Assembly: GCA_014529385.2 (NCBI GenBank)
Contig: CM043959.1
Span: forward strand, 47,743,928-47,807,927
DNA length: 64,000 nucleotides
Source of the DNA: Adiantum capillus-veneris
Lineage: Eukaryota > Streptophyta > Polypodiopsida > Polypodiales > Pteridaceae
Direction: 5' to 3'
This document shows positions 55,414 through 64,000 of the stretch, piece by piece. Under the pieces are notes generated by a model. That model ran no database searches. It was not told the DNA's origin and saw only the letters and a list, made by a program, of their open reading frames with translations. Position numbers and translations under genes: made by a program. How positions within the stretch are numbered: the first letter of the stretch is position 1; every line of letters begins with the position of its first letter.

Positions 55414-58014
55414 GTGTCAGAAAGGAAGTTGGCATTTGTACACACTCTAGACAGCGGAAAAAAAGAGCAAGAGAACAAGCTTTGGAGCTCTTTTGGTCAC
55501 TAAGAGAAGGCACAGGGTGTGTGAGCTCTTGGTACGTGTGTGCATACACACACACACACACGAGTGCGCATGCATGTGCAGGTCGAGCGAGTAAGCCCGG
55601 GTTTTTCACTCGGGCATCAACATGATCCTCTAACGATGACTTCTTTTTTACATCAGCCACGCCACTCGATTTTGGTGTTCTTCTCGGGGATTGGCGGTGG
55701 CTACGCATTGGTGAGCACTTTCGGCCGGCCGCGAAAGGTGGCATTGACTTTTCGGTCGGCTTTGATATAGCGAGAGTGAGAGAGACTAGCCAGTGTAGCC
55801 TCGCCATTGACTACCCTCCCACGTGCTCATCCAAAGCGGTTTTGTCTCCCGATGGACATTCCCTGGCACCCCTAACATTCCAACTTTGATGTATCAAGAG
55901 ACAGATGACCAAGAGCAGCATCGGCTCAGTGGCTTGGCTCCGGATCGTCTCCTCATTAACCCCCCCTCCCCCGATGGCGTTTCGGCTTGGACGCTTCTCC
56001 ATTTTCCTGCTTTGGTGGCACACACTAGTGCATGGTGGCTTCGACGGACCATTCTGGAGTGTCTTTCCCTTGAGCAAGCTCGGCTCTTGGACGTCATTAT
56101 GAACACATGCAGCTGGTTGTATTTTGCGTTTGGTTTTCAATCGACGCGTTTTTTGACCTAGAGGTAGAGTGTGCCCGATTCTCGACATTTTGCTCACAGG
56201 TTGCACATTCTTTGCAATGCATATTATGCGGCACATGTAGTGCTCATGTATGACTATGTGGGGCATTCCAAAGAGTGGTTTTAGCATGGTTTTGTGAAGG
56301 TTATGCTATGTATGCATATGCAGATACAACTTGAGCTACGTATAGCTCACGGGTAGCAGGTTCACAGGTTACATTGTTTTTGGACAATTAGAGGTCCATA
56401 AAGCCACTCGTTCAGGAGTGAGCCAGTTTGCCAGGCTTTTGGTAGTGCATGTATGCCATTTGTGGATCTGTTTACTGAGACACGGAGTGTCTCTTTCATG
56501 AGATTTTGGTGAGATTTTTTAAGTTTTTATTCAGTTTTCGAGGGAAACTCTACCAAATTTTCCCAGATTCTCACCATGTTTTATGTGTATATGTAGTTTT
56601 ACTCTCTGATGATTTAGTGGTTGAGTTTGACTCCCACTTTGACAGTTTTTTTAGCTTGGACAAAGTTCAGTGTTCTTGTACCCACTCTTGCAAGAGTGAG
56701 AGTTGCATATGCTCGTGTGGCTATAGATAGATAGTGAGAGGTTTTACAGGTTCTATAGGTTTTTTGGCAAATCTTTACATGCCTACTTGGGATGCATTTT
56801 GAGCACTGTCTGCTCACTACTTGTGCATATGGTTATGCGCTTTAATCTCGGTTGAGATGTTTGTCCCAGATTGTAAGGTTTTAATTAAGGCAAAAAAGGG
56901 TTAGTCGCACTCATAATTAGAGCATTAATTTAATATACTAATTTAATAACTGGTGTAAGCAACACAAATGCAAAATACCAAAAAATAAGTAGATTGATAA
57001 GATTCAAGAGGGTTGGGTGAAGTACAAGCTAAGCATTATGGCCTTATATAGGCTCAGAGTGGAAGGTGGCATTTAATGCTAGAAAGTGATTTTCATTACA
57101 TGTGGAAGAAGGGTCAAATATCAAGTGGCTATAGTGAATAGCATGTGACTTTAGAGAAGCATATGTTTAGGGAAATCTATGTAGTGGATGCATACATGCA
57201 CATAAGGGTGCATGGTAGGTATGCTTGGCATTAGGGGTTGGTCACGTATTTAGTGTAAGATAAATGGCTTACCCCAACATATGCCCCCATAAGCTGAAGC
57301 TTACACGAAGGAGCATGGATTCTGATCAGGGAGTCTAGCATGGGTTACATCAAGTAACTACATGGGGCTCATAAGATGGAATCTGATGCAAGAGGGGGTA
57401 GGTCTTACCTCCAAAATTTGGGCTTAGTATAGTGTCTAAAACCCATTACAATACGTACTGATAGCCATTTTTCGGCTTTCCATAATTGCCATAGTAAGCT
57501 ACCTCACCCTATCAAATCACTCAAACATTTTGGTTCTCCCTACCATTTCACTGTACATAGGCGTGTGTGAGTTAGGGACTTTTTCCATATTTTCTTTAAA
57601 AACCCTCAATTAGCTAGTCACTGAGCTAGTTGAGCCAAAAAACTAAATAAAATCAAAAAAATAAAATATATTATGGCCCATTTGTGTGTAAATATTTCAT
57701 TGTATATAGGGCCTAAATAAAAGGATTTTTCATAATTATTTTGGTATTTATTTAAATATTTCTACTTATGGTGTGTTATTTATGCTATGTACATTGACTC
57801 ACCGTTATCATATTTTTTCTTACCATTTTGCATACTCTTTATTCCATATAAAAATAATTTCATGCAAGCTTCTCTTATTTTTGGTGTAACTCCATCCTAA
57901 CAAAAATCCAAAAAAACTAGTTCTATTTATGTGTATATTTTTTCACTATTGTGATTTTCTCCTTCTTACATCTATTCTTTATTACTCTCATAAATTAGAC
58001 CACCAAAAATATTC
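54773..58014. other. Long region without a supported gene
   Basis: Holds short GT, GA and CA runs (about 55,381-55,420 and 55,548-55,562). Overlapping open frames of 110-170 residues on both strands at 55,292-56,287 are GC-richer than the surroundings, but I recognise no domain, and shared openness on both strands argues against coding. From 56,870 to 58,010 the sequence is strongly AT-rich. Nothing else can be supported. Confidence 0.4.
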
Positions 58015-58700
58015 ATCTTTTTATAAATAGAGCCCTTCTCTCCCTTGTAAATCATCACATGATCACACTACACCACACCATTCTCAACACATAACACACC
58101 ACTCTTCAAGCCTAGTTGTGTAGAGTGTGTGCATCACTACACAAAGGTGCATGGAGAAGCTTGAAGTTAGTTATGCCATCTAGAGGAGTGGAGTGATACT
58201 ATACTCTGCAATCACACTTGTAGCCTACTCTTGTCCATAAATAAGGTTCATAGTTTTGGATGCAATTGTATGTTGCAACTACGACTCTTCTCTCCAAATT
58301 GACTTGATAAGTTGGCTCATCAAGTGGTTGAAGGTATATTGTCCTTGAAGTTTGTTGTGCCATTTCATGCTTGGTGGTTTGAGGTCTTGTTGAATTGTTT
58401 GCCTAAAAGGTAAATTGTAAGAGGGTGCTCGGTGAGAGGGCTCGAGTGACCCTAAGACAATTTGTGTATTGGCAACAAGGTCAAGTTTTGTGTTGTCTCT
58501 CTATTTCTCATCAAGCTTTGTGTGCATCTAGTCTTTAAGCCTAAGACTAAGTTGCTCAAGTTGATTTGTGCTCTTTACCTCTCTCTGGCGTGGTGAATGT
58601 TTGTGTTTGGTGTGTGTGGCTATCTTGTGTTCCCCTCTCTTTGTGCGTTTGAGTACAAGGAGATATCATGTGCGTCCTAGTTCGCATCTACAACTAGGTG
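58015..58700 (+). promoter_or_regulatory. TATA-containing promoter or LTR-like segment
   Basis: TATAAATAG at 58,022-58,030 is followed by CTTCTCTCCCTTGTAAATCATC and ACACTACACCACACC, a typical layout for a retroelement R region or a plant promoter. No coding region follows, so I favour an LTR or non-autonomous element. No second copy was found. Confidence 0.35.
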
Positions 58701-58914
58701 GTGCCCCTTTTCTTGTTTGGTTTCTGGCTGTGGGTTGTTGTTGTCTTTGATTGTGCTTGCCCCAGCCCCAATTGAGCAGCACGGGAGCTTCGAAGGGTGT
58801 TTAGAGGCCACTCTTCTCGTTGCCCCGCCCCGGACCGCCTCAGTACTCTTAGTATTGACATTCCCTTCGTTTTTTTTCTTCTTCTTCTTCCACAATGTGT
58901 ACTTTACCCAATAC

Positions 58915-58975
58915 TTGTAAAGCAAGGCTAAGTGAGGGGGATGAGCCATCCTCACCTTAATATAGCAGTTCCCTT
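58915..58975 (-). repeat. LTR-like motif, copy 1
   Basis: AGGCTAAGTGAGGG, then ATCCTCACCTTAATATAG. It recurs in the same orientation at 62,894-62,940 (GGCTAAGTGAGGGG, CCCTCACCTTATTTATAG). On the minus strand the second copy contains CTATAAATAAGG, a TATA box. The pair, 4.0 kb apart, may mark the LTRs of an element, but similarity outside this motif is weak. Confidence 0.35.
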
Positions 58976-59829
58976 GATCAAATATGGGAGGCAACATTTG
59001 CAGGCTCAGCCCATAGAATCTGCAAAGCATCCCGATGATCCGGCCATGCCATACCATCATCACGCCAGTCTATCTCCAAGGCCAAGGTGTAGGGAAGATA
59101 GAGAGAGTGATACAAGGGAGCGATGCAGAGTAATAGCCAGACAAATAGCGGTTCCAATCATTACACGCTCGAGATAAGAGCCAACAACCCTTAAGAGAGT
59201 GTGCCCAACACGTCCCTGGTTTTGAATAACCCATTGAGTGAGTTTTTAGGGTTATGCTCCCACCATACCACATTGTTTTACACCATCAAATGGGTTTGTT
59301 CCCACCTACCCAATGAGCTCCAAGGGTTATGTATTAAGAGTTCCATCTAGTTTCAATCAATTAAGATATTCTAAGCCTACTGGTAATATCCTCAAACATA
59401 GTTTTACGGATAAGTTCCATTAGGTGCATATAGGCTAAATAATCTAATTTTAAGTAACACACAAAATGTACTGTTGAGATAAAAACCAACTCAAACCGAC
59501 ACCCCTCAGGTGCAAGATTTTGTAGTTGGATGAGACACTTATAGCTAGATGCTATACCCAAGACAAACCGACACTCATTCACTACTCAAGCTGAGCTATT
59601 GTAGAAAGGGTAGTCGCCCAAACGAAGAGTTGTAGTTGTTTATGTAGTTGTTTTTTCCAAGATCACTACATAGCTCCCAATCTCAAGCAAGAAATTGAAG
59701 TTTGAGCACAACTTATCAAAAAGCAAAGTCTTCAATGTAGAATAGCCACTAGCCATATCAATAGCTCAAGTGTAGGTGTTTGTAGCTAGATGAAGCCATT
59801 ATATCTAGATAAGGTGACAAAGTGTGTGT

Positions 59830-59831
<2 letters not shown>
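58976..59831. other. Region without a supported gene
   Basis: Several open frames of 60-80 residues on both strands, none with a recognised motif. GTTATG/ACCC words near 59,230-59,330 are repeated loosely. Confidence 0.4.
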
Positions 59832-59891
<60 letters not shown>

Positions 59892-59922
59892 ACGCGCGTG
59901 TGCGCGTGTGATAGATACGGAT

Positions 59923-59970
<48 letters not shown>

Positions 59971-60152
59971 AGAGAGAGAAAGTGAATGGGGGGTGGGGGC
60001 TGGAATGGTGTAAGAGAGCGGGGAGTGGGAAAGGGGGACTAGGGCGGGGAAGTGGGAGTGGGAGTGGGGGCTAGGTAGGGGACGGGGTTGGGAATGGGGG
60101 TGAGGGGGAGGCGAATAAAGGGGGTTTTGGGGGGGGGGGGGGGGGGGGGGGG
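59832..60152. repeat. Compound microsatellite: (GT)n, (GA)n, G-rich and G-run
   Basis: (GT)n at 59,832-59,890, (GA)n at 59,930-59,966, a G-rich purine stretch at 59,985-60,128, then an uninterrupted run of 24 G at 60,129-60,152. The G-rich strand could form G-quadruplex or triplex structures. Such tracts are also prone to sequencing error. Confidence 0.9.
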
Positions 60153-61700
<1,548 letters not shown>

Positions 61701-62660
61701 AAGTTTACTTGTTTAGCCATAGCTCGGTAGCTATGCTTAAGCCCACAGTAGCAACCATATACTTGGCAATGTATCAAATAACTCCATTTTTACCAAGTGG
61801 AACCTCATGTCACGAGCCATAGCCCAGTATTTATGCCAAAGCTGAGAGTATCAACCATATACTTACCTTCAAACTTCCAAGATTTCTATTAAGTCATTAG
61901 CATTCCATAAAGTACGGTAATGTTCGGCCTTGTTTGAGTTAAGATACCTTCATGTTTTCACAGCCATGGGTACTAGATGGGCTACAAAAAAAACCCCAAC
62001 ACTTTCTCCTCATATGAAATCATGAGGGAAAGTACTTTACACAAGTTCAAGTGTGGCCATAGTTCACCATAGAAAACACCAAAAGTATATGTGTAAGTGT
62101 TCGACAGAGATCATCACAAGGTTCCATTTATATCAAGTGCACTCATAGATCACCATCCATAGCTTCACGCCAAAGCCAAATGTATTAGCCATATACTTAC
62201 CTTCAGAATCCCAAGTTATTAGCATCACACAAAGAACTGTAGTGTCCGGATAAGATAAGCCTGCAAAGTCCTGTAGTGGCTTAAACAGAGCCAAAAAAGT
62301 TGATTTTGAGTGTAACTACTTCAAAGAATAAACTCCTCCCCCTTTTTTAAAAAAAACCTAGTTAAGTCGGTAGTCGTCAAGACCTATAGCGGCTTGAACA
62401 AAGCCAAGAGAATCTGAGAGATGCCAAAAATCCCCAATAGTCAACCTCTTTAACTAACAAATCAAATTAGGTAAGCTTTTAGCAATCAAATTCCTTGCTA
62501 CAAGACCTAAGAGCCACAGTGGATAACTGTCGAAAAAAACGAGTCAAGTAGAATACTGTCGAAAGAAACCAGTCAAGTAGAACCCCTAAAAATATAAGTC
62601 GAAAAAGATTATCTGTAGGCAGTACAACTCTACTGCATGCTTTGAGAGCTAATGCAAGCA
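61701..62660. repeat. Strongly diverged tandem repeats
   Basis: The phrase CATAGC-TATGC-AAGC-AGTA-CAACCATATACTT recurs at about 61,716, 61,820, 62,157 and, shortened, 62,640. A second phrase (CCTGTAGTGGCTTAAACAGAGCCAA / CCTATAGCGGCTTGAACAAAGCCAA) occurs at 62,270 and 62,380. A 30-bp word CTGTCGAAA-AAAC-AGTCAAGTAGAA is doubled at 62,527-62,584. Spacing is irregular. Together they look like an old tandem array broken by indels. Confidence 0.6.
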
Positions 62661-62893
62661 GTAGCAACCATATGTTATACTACTAGAAACAACTAATAAT
62701 CAAAGTAGATGGCTGTCGAACCATCCTCCTTAATGTTTGAAGCGACTTTCCTTAGATATTTTTACTCAAACACAGGCGTGAGGTATGAAAAAAGCCTAGA
62801 AGAAAACCTGAGAAGCTTGAGTAGTGAGCTCCATAGCTCGAACCATGAAGCAAGCGGTAAATCCCCTTAGTCAAAACAACAGAAAATAAACAC

Positions 62894-62940
62894 AGGCTAA
62901 GTGAGGGGCAAGGTGCACCCTCACCTTATTTATAGAGGTT
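62894..62940 (-). repeat. LTR-like motif, copy 2, with TATA box
   Basis: Second copy of the motif at 58,915. The minus strand reads CTATAAATAAGGTGAGGG, a plausible TATA box and transcription start region. Confidence 0.4.
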
Positions 62941-63217
62941 GGACTGCTTGTTCCCGAGCGTGAACGATGAGAGAGGCGAGCCGCCCTGCTGTGTGGTGTC
63001 ATCAAGCGGTGCACAGAAAGCCTTGCAAGGGGAGATCCGTAGCCAGGAAGCGCAGGCCGCCTACCAGAAGTAATGAGAACCCAGTGTTTTACTCACGCTC
63101 GTTATTCCAGGAGAGACATACTTTATGATTGTTATGCAAGGGTATAGTCCCGTAGCCCATTACTGGCTTTTTGTTAGCAGTATCCCATTGATGTCCGACA
63201 AGTTTAATGAGTGTTAA
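62941..63217. other. GC-richer segment without a supported gene
   Basis: No recognised feature between the TATA-like motif and the G-run. Confidence 0.4.
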
Positions 63218-63244
63218 GGGGGGGGGGGGGGGGGGGGGGGGGGG
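63218..63244. repeat. Poly-G run, 27 bp
   Basis: Twenty-seven consecutive G on the plus strand, about 50 bp before a very long GT tract. The true length is likely uncertain in any assembly. Confidence 0.9.
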
Positions 63245-63290
63245 ATTATATAGAAGGAGGGAAAAAAGAAACAATGTAATTATAGTACCA

Positions 63291-63420
<130 letters not shown>

Positions 63421-63455
63421 CCGCCCTAACCCAGGCACCACACACAATGGGTTGA

Positions 63456-63484
63456 TAGTAGGCCCATTGTGTATGGGCCTACTA
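63456..63484. repeat. Perfect 12-bp inverted repeat with 5-base loop
   Basis: TAGTAGGCCCAT (63,456-63,467), loop TGTGT, ATGGGCCTACTA (63,473-63,484). No U-run follows on either strand, so a terminator role is unsupported. Confidence 0.85.
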
Positions 63485-63571
63485 CCTTATTAGAGAGATG
63501 AGACTCTCTTTCTGAAATAATAGTCCAGGCCAGTTATGCCGAATGAGAGCTTGTATGATGGCGTTACGGAT

Positions 63572-64000
63572 CTAATTATGATCAAATCCATTATGGCAGT
63601 ATTTTTTAACTAGTACAGAAATCTCTTCCCAGGCCAAAGAGGGAGTAGATGAAGAGTAGCAGATTAGGTAAAGAAGGCCAATACAGGAGCAAATAGAGGC
63701 TTTGTATGGCCTATTTCTATTTCTTTTAATGAATTCTATGTGAGGAAGCTTAAGAAGATCCTTTCTCCAGATAAATCTAAGGTCATATCCACCTGTAGAT
63801 GGGGAGTGAAGGGATATTGAAAGGTTAAGAAATTGGGCTGATTTGCAAAAGTCCCAACAAAAAGTCAAATTATCTGCGAGGGAAGTAGGCTCAATTTTTA
63901 GGCAGTGGGGGTAGATTAGATCAATCTCATTAGAAAACATTTTGTTGTTAACACTAAGCAGGTGATCCATATATCTAAAAGTATGATTGAATAGTGGAAT
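63572..64000 (-). pseudogene. Reverse-transcriptase fragment with damaged YxDD box, partial at window edge
   Basis: Open from the window edge for 142 codons. It starts NHTFRYMDHLLSVNNKMFSN, then LIYPHCLKIE, FLNLSISL, and a long Lys/Arg-rich tail with KLPHIEFIKRNRNRPYKASI and ICYSSSTPSL. The order RY-x-DD-LLSxNN, IYP, LDL-IS and a KRDDF-like tail matches a reverse-transcriptase type, probably Penelope-like or a related non-LTR group, best known in animals and some non-flowering plants. The second catalytic Asp is His (YMDH), so this copy should be inactive. The family call is from memory of motif order and is uncertain. Confidence 0.5.

Noticed and set aside
55292-56287. Minus-strand frames of 158-171 residues and a plus-strand frame of 112 residues
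   Set aside because: They overlap on opposite strands in GC-richer sequence, include microsatellite-encoded His-Thr runs and show no recognised domain. I left them out as genes.
63456-63484. Rho-independent-type terminator
   Set aside because: The hairpin is perfect but lacks a U-run, and this termination mode is not expected in a plant nuclear genome.

Overview
This 64-kb window is nuclear DNA of a vascular plant with a large, repeat-rich genome. It holds one intron-containing leucine-rich-repeat receptor kinase gene, Ty1/copia and Ty3/gypsy retrotransposons primed by initiator tRNA-Met, LINE and hAT remnants, and many long GT, GA and G-run microsatellites. The species cannot be named from the sequence. 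The receptor kinase resembles the tracheophyte subfamily XI proteins of the At1g17230/At2g33170 type. A reverse-transcriptase fragment of a type unusual in flowering plants (63.6-64.0 kb) would fit a fern, lycophyte or gymnosperm, but this is only a hint.

Layout: 1-1.9 kb is a repeat-bearing upstream region. 2.0-7.07 kb is the receptor kinase (two coding exons, one 1.65-kb intron, 1140 residues), the only gene that looks fully intact. 7.8-12.65 kb is a gypsy chromovirus remnant (element A, minus strand) between two pieces of one LINE. 12.9-20.7 kb is an old copia element (G, plus strand) interrupted by a younger relative in the opposite orientation (13,888-18,995, with 5-bp target duplication CTTGA). 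22.1-26.3 kb is a second gypsy family (E). 26.3-30.3 kb has an LTR (H1), a dimeric minisatellite, an unrecognised ORF broken by four stops, and the C-terminal half of a hAT transposase. 30.3-32.7 kb is a large inverted repeat of the element-A-type LTR. 33-36.6 kb has smaller remnants, including the H2 LTR in inverted orientation. 36.7-51.4 kb has copia F, the central part of a hAT transposase, and gypsy elements B (plus) and C (minus). 51.5-54.2 kb has a possible unrecognised multi-exon gene. 54.3-63.4 kb is mostly non-coding with LTR/PBS-like pieces and microsatellites. A reverse-transcriptase fragment runs off the right edge.

The most informative result is structural. The two hAT pieces at 39.6-39.9 kb (+) and 29.8-30.3 kb (-) join in frame and carry the same 5-bp duplication (GGTTT) next to the outer ends of gypsy B's 5' LTR and of the LTR at 30.3 kb. 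Two complementary half-LTRs end at GA/TC microsatellites at 32.62-32.68 kb and 51.36-51.43 kb. One inversion, or one assembly mis-orientation, of about 18.8 kb between these microsatellites restores a simple nest: element C inside element B inside a hAT gene. B and C also share two internal deletions that remove the catalytic core of reverse transcriptase, so they look like a non-autonomous family moved in trans.

Apart from the receptor kinase and perhaps the 51.5-54.2 kb candidate, nothing here looks like a functioning host gene. No tRNA, rRNA or CRISPR array was seen.
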